Assembly: GCF_963662255.1 (NCBI RefSeq)
Contig: NC_085060.1
Coordinates: 7,503,630-7,567,629, forward strand
Reading direction: 5' to 3'
Length of the DNA stretch: 64,000 nt
DNA from: Cinclus cinclus
Lineage: Eukaryota; Chordata; Aves; Passeriformes; Cinclidae
Positions 1 to 11,700 of this stretch are shown piece after piece. Each line of letters begins with the position of its first letter. Position 1 is the stretch's first letter. The notes beneath the pieces were generated by a model, which did no database searches, was not told the DNA's origin, and saw only the letters and a program-made list of their open reading frames with translations. The translations under genes and the position numbers were made by a program.

Positions 1-505
1 GACACATGCTCCAGTCCCCCATCATCTTCACAGGTCTTCTCTGGACCCACTGCAGATGTTCCATGTCTGTCTTGAGCCAAGGAGCCCAGAACTGCACACA
101 ACTCCAGATGAGGCCTCACCAGGGCAAAGCAGAGGGGCAGGACCACCTCTCTTACTTCTTCCTAATGCATTCCAAGATGCCATTTGCTTTCTTGGCCACA
201 AGAACACACTGCTGGTCATGGATAGGAGTCCACCAGGACATGTGGGGTCTTCTCCACAGAGCTGCTTTCCAAGAGATCAGCCCCAGCCTGTATGGCTGGC
301 TGGGGTTATTCCTACCAGGTGCAGATGCTTGCTGAACTTCATTAGGTTCCTCTCTGCCCAGCTCTCCAGCCTGTCCAGGCCTCCCTGAATGGCATCATAG
401 CTTTCAGGTGTATCAGCTACTCCTCCCCAGTCTGTATAATCAGCTCAGGACACCGTTATCCCTTGATACACATCAGGGATGAATAAGGTGAACAAGACAG
501 CAAGA
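1..505 (-). mobile_element. CR1 LINE fragment, reverse orientation
   Basis: Read on the minus strand, this stretch follows the 3' half of avian CR1 elements. In plus-strand order it has the blocks for final-ORF sequence around the gaggcctcacc, ttggccacaagaacacactgctgg and cagcctgtccaggcctccctg type landmarks, ending near the block that reads as a degenerate aagatattaaacag. Several indels and stops show it is an old, dead copy. It runs off the left edge, so its 3' end is not seen. The right border is approximate. Confidence 0.85.
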
Positions 506-3500
506 CAGAAAGAAGGAAGATTTCCACACTATGAAGTGTGGGGAAATTATTTTACCAAACAGGCTAGGTGTATAAAGGGTCACATTGAGACCAAATGTAG
601 TTTTATATGACGTGAGTTTCCCTCAGTCCCCAGGGAATACTGGAGGTGGAAACCAACCTGCACTCTATTTAGTTTATTATTTGTCAAGTGAATCCAACAG
701 TTACCAACCCTTTTTTTCTCCCCCTCCCCACTTCTGAGCCTTAAAGTCTTACATAAATGCTCCCACTGCCTAAATCTTAGAACATTTATAACATGAAATC
801 ATCCTCTAAAACAGCAGCCAGGACAGTAATATTTTTCAAGGGCACAGAAATTAATGAGATCTTGTAGGACAGGTCTCATCACATGCTATTTGGTCAGTGG
901 CACCTGCAAGACTGAAGTACCACCTTTCAAATCTAGCAAACAGCATCTAAAACCTCCTGGAGAAACTGCAAGAAAAATTCCTAATGAACACTCTTTGGTG
1001 AGTTTAACAGTTTTAAGCAGTTTTGATTTAGTAAATACATTGCTCACCTGCTCTGAATGAGAATGAGCTCAGCATTAATATTCCCTTGCTCTCCACATGC
1101 TGGTGGCAGCTAAGTGTTCACTGGGAACAAGTGAATTTGAGAAAGCTAATTGTAAAATTATGTAAATGGACACAGTCTCAGCTAGAAAGCATCTGTCTGT
1201 GAAAAATGACAGGTCACACTGGACACAGTGGGGAACTGTGCTGAGCTGACTGCTGTGAGCTCACCAGCATATTCAAGGCTGGAGGCAAACAAGCACTGTC
1301 ACTGTTTTAGCAATATGATGTCCCTCACAATGAAGCCTCTGCTACCACAGCTGTCACTCAGGATTTTAATTAATCCTTTCACATTTCAGCTGCCCAGTAA
1401 ACCCAAAGGGCATTTCACAGACTATTTCCAGGCTATCTAAGGGATGACGCCTACCCTACAGTTTTCCATGGCACAGAAGCAGCTAAATTATATCATAAAG
1501 AGCAAAGGCAGGGATCAAAAGCTGTCAGTAGTACCAATTAATCTCATCCAGTTTCTCAGTGGCCCTCCTGCTTGCTCATAGACTGCTGTGCTGGGGGCAG
1601 CCCCACTCACTGTCACACCATCCCCCGAGGGTGGGAGATCAGGGTCACCAGCCAGACCCACCTGCCACAGTTGCTTATCTGAATGCCACTACAGCTCTGA
1701 TATTAATTTACTCTAAACCAGGCAGCCAGGAGAACCAAACTGAGTTTGAGAACATAAAGACTAAGCTGCAGCACATACACATCAAAAAGCTATTCTCAGA
1801 TGAAAAGAGCTACAAAGTCCAGACACTACAGACTGCAAATACCATCCAGGCACAGTAGATGCATGCAAAGTCCTTCTCAGAAAGGAACTGTAGGAAAGGC
1901 TTCATGATCTGCAGAGGCTCATCTGGCCGTGGCCAAGGAACATGAGAAAGGGTCATTAATTAGATCCTTCATCCTTATTGCTTTTCTCAGATGTCCTCAG
2001 CACAAGTCTTCACTCACTGCAAAGAGAGATGCACTATTTGTTTACACAATGTTTACAAAGTCTCAGCACAGCCTGCCTTGGGATTACAATTTTGACTCAA
2101 TCTTTAATGGTTTTACAGAGCACACCAGCCTTTTAATACCTTGGCAAAGTTTTAGCTTATTTCTGAAGATCATACCTCAGAAAAAGCAGTGGAGCACAAC
2201 TAGACACTTCTGCCACACACTGTTTTCTCTAAGCATATGGAGGTAAGGCTTCACTTCAGAGAAATTCCTGCAGAAAAAGTTAAGTAGCAGTGCTATATAT
2301 TTAACCTTTCCTTCCCCTTTCACCCAGGGACACAAGTTTACACTTGAACCAGATTTTCTTAGCCTGAGACACTGTTACTCCTAAAGCCAGAATAATTTAG
2401 CTGCATTCCCACAGAATAAGCCCTCTGCAGATCAGGTGGCATGCTTCTCAAGTCTAGATTTACACTACAAGACAGAAACCAAAGAAAATTATCACAGTTG
2501 CTTTCTGACCTGCAAAGAATCCTTCTTGACCAACTGCAAGGAAAAACTGAACACCAAAGAACACTTCCAAAGGACAACACCATGCCCTCAAGCCAAAGCC
2601 ACCTAACAGCCTGGTTCTACCTTAAGGCAAGATCCACCTTTAATACAAACCAACTCCTGCCCTGCACTTTTTCCCCACATGCTGCTGGTTTTCTCCAATC
2701 AAATGTCTTTTTCAGAAGGTCAATAGAGATTACAGAGAGGTGCAATTATAAGCACACAGAACTGTACTTTGAAACCCTGCTCAGCCTGACACAGAGCGGT
2801 ACCATCTTAAAATGTGCACAGTTAGAAGTCAAGTTTGCTAATTGATATGGGTTTGTGCTTATAAACCACAAAGCAAATTTTACTTTGGACTCCATTAAAT
2901 TCTTGACATTCTACATATTAAAGATAATTAGGTACGATTTGATCATATCTGATTTGGCTATTCACTGCCTTCTGCTGTTTTAATTGCCAGAGTGGTTTGC
3001 TGTTGTTGGGTTGTTTTTGTTTAAAGTCTGTTTTTTTTAAAGTTGGCACACCAAAAGGTTATATGGAGCACTGATGCGATAATGAATTCATCAGAGTAAA
3101 CATGATGATTATAAGAAAAAAAAGTCTCTGGAAGCAGGATAACTAGGACAAACCCTGCTGCAAATACATGCCCATTTAAGTCTCTAAACAAGAAAGTTGC
3201 TTCAAAAGCCAGGTTTGAATGCCCTAGAAAAAGGCATACTACACTTTAAGATAAGTTTCTGTTAACAACTGGGTGTTTTGTTGCTATCAAAGTTCTTTGA
3301 AGAAAAGCATATTGTGCCATACTCTTTATCAAAGCACACCCATAGAGATCTTCCTTCTCTGCCAGGCAGACACAGCTCCCTGCCCCACATTTGAGAGAAG
3401 AGTACTCAGTACTGCTGGCTTAATTGCCCCTCACCCCAGCAAAGCCATCCCCTGCTACTTCCCACTGACTCAGCTTGGAGGAAGTGTTTGGCTTAATTTG

Positions 3501-5923
3501 ATGGCATATGCCCCAGTCAGAGCAGAAATTAAACCAAATAGGAAACCCAGATTGCAAAGACACTGCTAGCACAGCTACAGCCATTATAGACAAGGTGGGA
3601 GTTGTAGTTGCACAAAGCCCATTCTTTAATGAGCATGGCCACCTTCCCCACTGGCTCCAGGAGAGCTAGAGCACCCAGTGCCACCAATGAGGCCAAGAGA
3701 GGGGAGCCATCCCAAAGCACAGTTCAGCAAAGGGCAGTATGATCAGCTCTTACCTCCTAAATTTGAGGGGTAGTGCTGTAGGCTGTGTTCATCAGCATTA
3801 CACAGGGAATGTCCTGCACCTGGCAAACCGAATGAGGCTGATGACTTGTAGCTTGTTCCATCTTGGCCAGGTCGTGTTCAAAGCCTGCAACGTTTGTCAA
3901 GTTTGACCAGAGAGCACTGGCCCCCAGCAGGGGCAGAAGGCAGGAATGGCCCAAGCACAGTGTGGCACCAAAGCCCCACGAAGGAAGAGCATGGCTGTGG
4001 GAAGAGCCAAGGACAGGGACTTGCAGACAGACACAGTGATAGAATAACTCAAATACAGAGAAGAAGATAAGGGAGAGTGGAATTGGAAAGAAAGTAAAGA
4101 ACTAAAACAAGGACAAGCAATAAAAGGAACAGCAGCAACAAGCTTAGCCCAAGTTTAGCTTAGTAATTGTGCTACAACACAGCAAGGAGGAATCAGGCAG
4201 ATTAAATTAGTGGTTTGACAGAAGCTGTCTTCTCCAAGGAGTCCCTGTCCTATTTGTCTACAGTTCAGCTGGGAAGTTTCAACATGCCCTCGAGTATCCA
4301 TCCCATCATGCAGGATAATCAGGACAGTTAGATCCACTCTGACATAAATGCCTCAGCAGAAAGCTTAAGGACAGCATAGGAAAGGAGGGAGCTCCTCTTG
4401 GAGCAAACCTTACCAAGAGCCCATGGCTCACTTCAAGAGGCAGCCCCCAGCAAGGTTAAGATGCTGTAAGTCTCTCCCAGCAGCCAGGATGGAGGAGGGG
4501 CAGGAGCACACATGGTCCTTCCCCTCAAGAACAGGTTCAGCAGTGACCTACCCAGGCCAGCAGTGCCAAGGGAGCTCCTCCAAGAGAGAAGCAGGATTAG
4601 GCAGGCACACAGTGAACAGGGCTCAGGGCAGGGACACACTGTCAGTTCAGCAGGAGGAACTTGCCCAGCAATAGCCAGATCTCAATAGCATTTGTCATCT
4701 GATGATTTGATTACATAAGAAAACCTTGCCTCAGAAAGGCCAGAGCCTATCCAGACTGTATGTTTTGAATTCTTAAAGCAGAGTACCAACAGTCCTACAG
4801 CTCCTGAGACTGCAAGCTTGTTAAGACAACAAACCTCCAAAGACAGCTACTGCTTTTTTGTCTTACCAGAACATTTGCCTCTATTGCTGACAGAAATCCT
4901 CTCCACCCCTTCTAAGAGGGCTGCTTCACAGATGTAATTATTTTTCAAACCACTCAGAGCTTTAACACTTTATTCATTTTCATTGTTCAATTTCTCTCCA
5001 AAACATGGGGCTTCCCAAAGCAGTATCACTTCACAGAACTCCAACACACCCAGGAGGGTGTGTGTCTGTCTAACAGCTGGACAGAGCTCCTAAAGCCACT
5101 CACAGGGCACCTGCTTGGACTGTCACTAGAAAGCATATACAAAGCCTTCAACCTAGGTCTGTTTCTCGGGTAACATTAGCCTAAAACACAGCCAAATCTC
5201 ATTTTTCATTTGAAAGATGAGCAGGTCAGGAAAAAGTAGGAGACTTCCTAAACCAAGAGAAGGAGACCTCCGTCACCAGCCCGTGCAAACTGGAAAACAA
5301 CCGTTAAAGACTTTCAGCTACTTGCATTAGAAGCATTTACTTACATTCTGCTGCTGAAAAGTTACCTACAGAAGAGTCTTGTACCTTCCTTATGTCAGAG
5401 CTGGTTAGTGTGCAGGTCATAGGGACAAACGGCGTCTGAGCATGTAAACCCAGCCCATTTTACAGCCCAAATCAACTCCACAGACTTAACAGACAATAAA
5501 AACCTCAGCATCTATCACCTCTGGCGACTACAGACTCAGACCAGAAACCCAAGCCAAGTGGAGACTGTCAGCCCCGCACACCGACCGCCAGGGCCCGGAC
5601 CAACCCGGCCAGAGCGCTCGGCAAGCGCCCACTCATGCTCTGCCCCAGCAGCAGCCGCAAATTTTGGACACGGTTACTCATTAATCAGAGAAAAAAAACA
5701 ACATCGGCAGCGCACGAAACAGCACTGGCCAGTCCGGGCAGAAACTCCTGCGGTGCGGGAGAGGTAGCGAATTCCCGGCTGTTACCGAGGAGTCGCGCCG
5801 CGGATCTGCGGCCGGGATTGCGGCCGGGCTGTGCCCTGTTCCCCCGCCCCTCGGGGGAAGGGGCCGCTCCCAGCGCGGGGACCCCTCTCTTTGCGAGCCC
5901 CCCACGCGTCCCCCGGCCCTCAC
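506..5923 (-). other. RNF128: RNF128 intron 1 (part), no exon found
   Basis: The strand downstream of RNF128 exon 1A. I looked on the minus strand for the next RNF128 exon, which should open in phase 1 and code for the end of the PA domain and the transmembrane helix, and did not find it. The remaining exons should lie to the left of the window. The sequence is mostly AT-rich and unique, with no repeat I can name. It turns CpG-rich only from about 5550 on, approaching the exon 1A promoter. Confidence 0.7.
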
Positions 5924-6470
5924 CGTGGTGGGACATGGGCAGCACCTCGTTGCCGGTGCCGCGGTAGTTGTAGATGACGGCGGCGGCGGCGCCGCGCTCG
6001 GCGGCCAGGCGGATCTTGTCGGCGAAGGAGCAGCCGCCGCCGCGCTGGATGAGGGCGAGCCAGCCCGGGGAGCCGCCGGCCGGGGGGGCCCCGCTGAAGT
6101 TTGTCAGCGCGTTGCAGGCGTTGAAGGCGTCGGGGCTGTCGGGCAGCACCAGCAGCCCCTCGGCCGACTGCAGCGGCGAGTCCAGCCCGTACAGGCCGCT
6201 CTCGCCCGCCTCCCAGCCGCTCCCGTTGCGGTCCACGCCGTTCTCCCACGATACATTCAGCCAGGCGGTCCACGCCGCTGCCGCCGCTGCCCCGCAGGGA
6301 CCGGGCGACGGGACGGCACAAAGCAACGCGGCCAGCGTCAGCAGCGAGGACCCCGACGGCATCCCAGCACGGCCCGGCACAGCCCAGGCCGGCCGCCCCA
6401 CCGCCTAAAGCCGCCGCCGCGGCCGCCGGGGGAGGAGCGGGGCCGCCCCCGCAAAGACACGCCTCCAGTA
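5800..6470 (-). promoter_or_regulatory. RNF128: CpG island over RNF128 exon 1A
   Basis: CpG dinucleotides are dense from about 5800 through the exon to about 6470, while the DNA on both sides is CpG-poor. This marks a CpG-island promoter for the exon 1A transcript. No TATA box is seen next to the ATG. The upstream edge abuts the minisatellite at 6471. Exon 1B at 7132-7537 has no such island, so the two first exons probably differ in expression breadth (inference). Confidence 0.7.
5924..6362 (-). CDS. RNF128: RNF128 alternative first exon 1A (signal peptide + PA domain)
   Basis: This is the first coding exon of the long-known RNF128/GRAIL isoform 1, a membrane E3 ubiquitin ligase of the endosomal/secretory system, with a lumenal PA domain, one TM helix and a cytosolic RING. 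Seen here: 146 codons plus one base. ATG is at 6360-6362 with a G at -3, then a hydrophobic leader (SLLTLAALLCAV) and an Ala run. Next come WTAWLNVSW, GLYGLDSPL, WLALIQRGGGCSF and GAAAAVIYNYRGTGNEVLPMSH, the PA-domain landmarks of this family. Three N-glycosylation sequons (NVS, NGS, NFS) fit a lumenal domain. The exon ends in phase 1 at a gtgagg donor. Upstream in-frame GTG codons extend the open frame to 6401, but only this ATG gives a leader at once. The TM and RING exons are off the left edge. Close paralogues (RNF13, RNF130, RNF133, RNF148, RNF149, RNF150) lack this two-first-exon layout as far as I know. Confidence 0.9.
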
Positions 6471-6838
6471 CCGGGCACACCACGGCACCGGGCACACCAT
6501 GGCACCACCGCACACCACGGCACCGGGCACACCACGGCACCACCGCTCATACCACGGCACCGGGCACACCATGGCACCACCGCACACCACGGCACCGGGC
6601 ACACCATGGCACCACCGCACACACCACGGCACCGGGCACACCACGGCACCACCGCTCATACCATGGCACCGGGCACACCATGGCACCACCGCACACACCA
6701 CGGCACCGGGCACACCATGGCACCACCGCACACCACGGCACCGGGCACACCATGGCACCACCGCACACCACGGCACCGGGCACACCATGGCACCACCGCT
6801 CATACCATGGCACCACCGCTCATACCATGGCACCACAC
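6471..6838. repeat. Minisatellite, 35-37 bp units, about 10 copies
   Basis: Tandem units of 35 to 37 bp, each made of a ccgggcacacca block, a ggcaccaccgc block and either cacaccacggca or tcataccatggca. Units differ by single c/t changes (ccatgg versus ccacgg) and by a 2-bp ca insertion. The last copy is partial and decays into ca-rich sequence. The array begins 109 bp upstream of the RNF128 exon 1A ATG, so it lies in the proximal promoter or the 5' leader. The long open frames over it on both strands follow from the repeat and its lack of stops; they are not genes. Confidence 0.95.
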
Positions 6839-7131
6839 ACACCATCACATTGCGCATCACTGTCAAAATTAATTTGCAACTTGTACAGGTAAAAAATAGG
6901 ACTAACTTCTGACACTTAGCCCTTTGCCTGCATGGTACCAAGCAGAACACAACAGCAGGGCCTTCCTGACCTGAAGTCAAGACTCAAATTGTGTAACATG
7001 TTATTTTTTGAATCTCTTGATCAGAACAACAATCACCCACAAACACCCCTGATTCCTCAGAGCCTGCCTGTGGTTCCCTGAACCAAACTTCAGAGGAAGA
7101 AATGATTGGGTGCCTACACCCTTTCACTCAC

Positions 7132-7537
7132 CTCGATGCGCCATCAGGAGGGTGTTGTTGCCTTTGCCTTGTGAATTGTAGATCACAGCTGCTGTTGCAC
7201 CCCTTCTGGTCGCCACCTGAATTTTTTCAGCAAAACTGCAATTGCCTCTTTCAATCAGGGCTATCCATGGTGCTTTCATGACAGTGAAGTCAGTATTTTT
7301 GTCGCAGGCATAAGGATCAGCAGATGCTGGAATTCCCACCACCCCCCGAGCACTAAGGAAAGGAGAATTAAAGCCATATAGGCCACATTCACAGCGCTCA
7401 AACACAGTCCTGTTGCTGGTGCTGTTGAAATAGAATAAACTGACAGAGGCCATCACAGAAATTGCCTCTGTAGTATGGAATGAAATTAAAAAATCCACCA
7501 GGGGAAAGAGAAACCAGAACTTCTCGACTCGCTTCAT
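7132..7537 (-). CDS. RNF128: RNF128 alternative first exon 1B (signal peptide + PA domain)
   Basis: This second, more upstream first exon of RNF128 corresponds to isoform 2 of mammals. It has 135 codons plus one base. It starts MKRVEKFWFLFPLVDFLISF, a basic N-terminus followed by a hydrophobic leader. Then come SVSLFYFNSTSNRTVFERC, CGLYGFNSPF, GVVGIPAS, WIALIERGNCSFAEKIQ and GATAAVIYNSQGKGNNT. These are the same PA-domain landmarks as exon 1A, but with an extra CEC cysteine pair. Four sequons are visible (NST, NRT, NCS, NNT). It ends in phase 1 at a gtgagt donor, the same phase as exon 1A, so both can join the same exon 2. The start is the only ATG that precedes the leader. There is no CpG island here, which suggests a tissue-restricted promoter. 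Confidence 0.9.
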
Positions 7538-9030
7538 TGCTTCTTCCCAGCAGCAGGAAATGGAGATGTCCAGTGGTATTTTCCACTGCTGGTGACCACA
7601 GTGAAAGCCCAGAATGCTGCCAATTCCCAGTGGAAATCTGACACCAGCCAGGTGAGTTCCCGCACTGTCAGGAGCTCAGTGGATGCGGTGCCAGGTCCGA
7701 AGCCCTGGGGACACGCCCGCTGATTGTAGGGCAGCAGCTCAGGCAGAATGTCCTGCAGCCCAAACTTCCTGCTGCTGCCACACAATGCCCATCATTCTCC
7801 CCCTCCTCCTGTCCCAGCACAGCACAAATTCCCCCTCGCGTGATGCTTCCCCAGAGAATGCTCAGATGCCCCGCTCCTGTTTCCACCTGAGTGTCACTGT
7901 AGAGCAATAGATCATCTTTCATGCAGTTACATAAGCCCATGGTTCTCACTTCATTATTGTCCCAGTCTGAAAGATAGGTGTCTGCTAGGGAAAAGCAGGG
8001 CCCTACCTTGAAATTGAGAAAGTAAAATCCTCTCTCTCTGAATTAGTATAATTTTGAAATTAAGGGGACTCTCAGACAAAGATATAGGGATAGGAATAAT
8101 GGTTCTTTACTAGTATGTATAACAAGGCAAAGAAAACCACATCTTTCACTGCATCAAAGTTATGAAGACACATGGGTGATTCTTTTGGGCAATAAATGGA
8201 AGAATTTAAATTATGCTATGACAACATTGACTTCGTCTGGAGGCATCTGGATGACTGTTAACCAGGTCACTGGCTTCACAAGAAGTAAAGAAAAAGAAAA
8301 GCTCATGCCACCTGCTTTTACATGGATATTCTTGGAAGTTAATTTGATTCCACATGTAGGTTCCACAGACTGTTCAGAGATTGAACAAAGACCCCAGCTC
8401 TTTATATAGAAAATAGAAGAGTTGATGCAAAACGTGTGCTAAAACATAAATTACTCTGAAAATCAACTAAACAGTATTTTAAAGAGATAAATTGGGGAAC
8501 CTGACTAAAATTTTATACCAGCTTTCAAAACAAAAGATAATGTCAAACTCTTTTATCAGGCATTCAGCCCACAATTTTAAAATAAGTATTGCACCAACAG
8601 TTAATAAGGTCCTACCTCAAAATGCTTCTGCGATAACTAAAGTTAGACTTGGAGGATATAGAATATCCTGGAAACAATTTGTAAGGAAATGCAGATCCAC
8701 AGCCATTTCTTCCAGGTATTATTAGGCTTTCCAATTATTCCTGTTTTACAGGCAAACTTAGGTATCAGCTGGACAAGAGTCCTGCCGGGGCAAAGCTCTT
8801 CCCGAGCTGCGGTGGCTGTAACCAGGAGAGCACCCCCTTCCACCGCGTCCTGAGCAAGTCCCTGGGAGAAAATCCTACAGACCGCAGCTGCAGTGTTGGA
8901 CTGGCACCCAAGGGGCAGCAGGGACAGCGGGTTAATTAATTCCATGGTTTTCGTCCATCCGCAGTTTGCGATTCCCGAGGCCGGCGGGAGCACAGCGCCC
9001 CCTGGCGGACCCGCGATCAGCAAGGCGCCC
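7538..9030. other. Upstream flank of RNF128 and intergenic DNA
   Basis: This must contain the 5' UTR and promoter of the RNF128 exon 1B transcript, but I see no TATA box or initiator that fixes a start site. From 7950 to 8740 it is AT-rich with nothing recognisable. CpG density rises from about 8780 toward the CTCF-type motif and the 11-bp array at 9031. No coding exon was recognised on either strand. Confidence 0.5.
8994..9008 (-). promoter_or_regulatory. CTCF-type core motif
   Basis: The minus strand reads CCGCCAGGGGGCGCT, which matches the vertebrate CTCF core (CCASYAGRKGGCRS form) at all but one position. The site lies in the RNF128-YIPF6 interval, about 20 bp before the 11-bp minisatellite. 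Function is inferred from the motif alone. Confidence 0.55.
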
Positions 9031-9325
9031 GCTCCGACCCCGCTCCAATCCCGGTCTAATCCCGCTCCAATCCCGGTCTAATCCCGCTCCGACCCCGCTC
9101 CAATCCCGGTCTAATCCCGCTCCAATCCCGGTCTAATCCCGCTCCAATCCCGGTCTAATCCCGCTCCGACCCCGCTCCAATCCCGCTCCGACCCCGCTCC
9201 AATCCCGGTCTAATCCCGCTCCGACCCCGCTCCAATCCCACTCCGACCCCGCTCCAATCCCCCTCCGACCCCGCTCCAATCCCGGTCCAGTCCGGCTCCG
9301 ATCCCGCTCCGATCCCGGTCCAACC
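9031..9325. repeat. 11-bp-periodic minisatellite with 22/33-bp higher-order units
   Basis: About 26 tandem 11-mers of three main types: gctccgacccc, gctccaatccc and ggtctaatccc. They are arranged as 22-bp and 33-bp higher-order units, for example the order type 1, type 2, type 3 repeated, with type 2-type 3 pairs between. Copies toward 9325 diverge more. The array is C/T-rich on the plus strand and G/A-rich on the minus strand. Confidence 0.95.
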
Positions 9326-9577
9326 TGGTTCTGCTTCCAAAACTGCTCCGCTCCTGCCGCTCCCACTTCAGCTTGAAAGAGTGCTGCTGGGAAACTGTTA
9401 GTGCAGGCTCATATTCCATTTCTGTCCCAGAGCAGATCAAGTCCTGTAATTACTGAAATGAGAAGTTTTCTTCTTCCAGCACTAGCTCAGTCTCTGCACC
9501 ACTGCATCAGTCTAACTCTACACGAATAAGACACGAAACATCTGCAGAAAAATCTCCCCGATGACAGCTGTGATAAG

Positions 9578-9829
9578 ACAAAGGGGGTGGCTTCACACTG
9601 ATACAGGACAGGGGTAGATTAGATACTGGGAAAAAATTCTTCCCTATGAGGGTGGAAGAGGCTGAGAAGCTGTGTCTGCCCTATCCCTGGAAGTGTTCCA
9701 GGCCAGGTTGGATGGGGTTCTGAGCAATCTGGACAAGTGGAAGGTGTCCCTGCCCATGGCAGGAAGATTGGATCAAGATGATCTCTAAGATTCCTTCCAA
9801 CCCAAACCATTCTATGACAATTCAACGAT
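9578..9829 (+). mobile_element. CR1 LINE 3' end
   Basis: A 5'-truncated CR1 tail in plus orientation. It has the typical landmarks in order: ggcttcacactg, aaattcttccctatgaggg, tatccctggaagtgttc, ccaggttggatgggg, gtccctgcccatggcagg and the terminal ccttccaacccaaaccattctatga. It ends in a short gat-rich tail at 9829. Many substitutions mark it as old. Confidence 0.92.
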
Positions 9830-11700
9830 GATGATGATGTTTTCCACCAGTGACTTGTCTAATCAGAGAAGAATGGGAAAGTTGTTACTAATATCTTGAC
9901 CTCCAAAATTTTCCATAGTAAAAGCTATTAATAGATCAGTTTTATCTTAGGGGTGTGTTTGTAACAACAAACCAGTAACAGATAAAACTGATAGTAGGTA
10001 AAAGGATTTGTGATAGAGGATGAGGAAGGTGTCATAATTTAAGGGAGTTTTTTCTCTTTGTTCCTTCTCAGACACTTTAAATGACTTGATTTCCTGCACA
10101 CCTGAACTTTGCCCAGAACAAACTACTTCATTGTTGTAAGGCTAAGTGGGTGTGTTATGATGTGAAAAGATATGGAGTATTGTCCTGTTATATCAGAAAA
10201 GAAGGTGAGCTGGAAAGTTCCATTGATTTTATGGTAAAGTCAGCAGGAAGGGAGGAAGATGGAGGGAAACTGTGATCAAGGTCCCCTGTGATCAACACAC
10301 AGCCAAAGTGCTATGATCCCTGTAGCTCACACAGTAGCAGAGAATACAGACCATGGCCCAAGATGTCAGGTCTGGCCCCAACCAAGTCATCTGATAACCC
10401 TGGAACCTGCTGTTCCTGCTTTCAACAGGAGGCCTCAGACTGCTGTCAGTGGCAGCACAGATTTTTCTCTTACTGCTCTGCCAACAGGGCATATCATATG
10501 CTAAGAACTCCTACACAAATGGCAGAGAGGATTAACCACCAATTAACCACCTCAGCACAAATTAAACCTCTGTTATGGTGACAGGGATCACTCCCCTGCA
10601 GAGCCCTTGTGAGGGATGTGCTGCACACGTGGTTGGACAGGATGAGGGATATTCAGGGAACACTCAGCACCCACAGGTGACACCAGCACTTTAAAGTACC
10701 ATCAGTCAGCTGCATTAATTCTAGGCATCTGCAAGTATCAAACAAGCTCGCAGCATTCTGTTTCCCTGAACCAAAATGGTTTGGTTGTTTCACGTGCCCA
10801 TGTCCTGTTGGCTTTGGCCATGTCCCTATTGCCAAGGGACAACTGGTTCTGTCACAGCAGGGGCTCTGCAGGACCTCCAGGCGTGGCTGAGGAACAAACA
10901 CCACTTTTTGACTTTCTGAAGTCATGAAAAAATTTCAAAATATTACTGGGCCAATTAAATGTTCCTCCAATTATCCTTCAGATAGAACAGCAGCTCAAGT
11001 CACAAGACCCAGAGAGAAACCAAGGATTTCTTTGAAAGTGTGGTTAAATTCTTGCTGCACAGAAAAATTTGGCTCAAGGAATCCCACCATAGCCATCAAC
11101 AGTTTTACCATCCACTTCCCTTGAATACCTTTTTTCAGCTTCAAAAAGCTAAACTAACATTTAAATTAATAAAAAACTGCACACTTAAAAAAAAAACCAC
11201 CACATTCCATACCAGCAATAATTTAATGAAAGCTTAAAAATTCCCCTTTCCATGGTTCCCATGTCTACGAACCACCACAGCTCCCCTCCAGCCCCCTGGT
11301 GCCACACACAGCAGCTCATTACCCACGAATGCAAAAATGCACTTTTAATCTGAAATTCAGCAATTTTCATCCCAACTCCCACCCACTGCCAGTGTTTACA
11401 GCACAGACTGCTCTTGCACATATTATTAGAAATTGGACACATTCACACCTCAGCAGAACCCACAGACCTCGTTTCCAGTCTGTCTGCATAAATGTAGGAA
11501 AAAGGACATTTTACAGCAGCTTTTTCACCTCAGATATTTCCTGGATTGCTGAGAATAACAGACAACAGGAATAATTTCTGGAGTTCCCAAAAGCAAGTCC
11601 CAGCTCCCAATGTCTGTGCTAAAATACACCTGACTCTTGCACACCTGTACCCAGGAGGAGTACACGATGAACCTCCAGTGACTGGAAGAGCCCCCTCCCT
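9830..11700. other. Intergenic DNA, nothing recognised
   Basis: AT-rich unique sequence between the CR1 tail and the likely end of the YIPF6 3' UTR. There is a short A-run at 11188-11199. On the minus strand an ATTAAA occurs near 11344, which could be a distal YIPF6 poly(A) signal but is unsupported. No exon, RNA gene or named repeat was seen. Confidence 0.5.

Noticed and set aside
506..5900. Possible further RNF128 exons
   Set aside because: No minus-strand frame resembles the end of the PA domain, the TM helix or the RING finger with its Cys/His pattern, so the exons must lie outside the window.
5925..6912. Open frames of 137-315 aa on the plus strand across RNF128 exon 1A and the minisatellite
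   Set aside because: They are antisense to a recognised coding exon or are translations of the 35-37 bp repeat (His/Pro/Thr-rich). No domain, no splice context.
6338..6980. Cys/Trp-rich open frames on the minus strand in the minisatellite
   Set aside because: Pure repeat translation. They may matter as upstream ORFs but are not a protein family.
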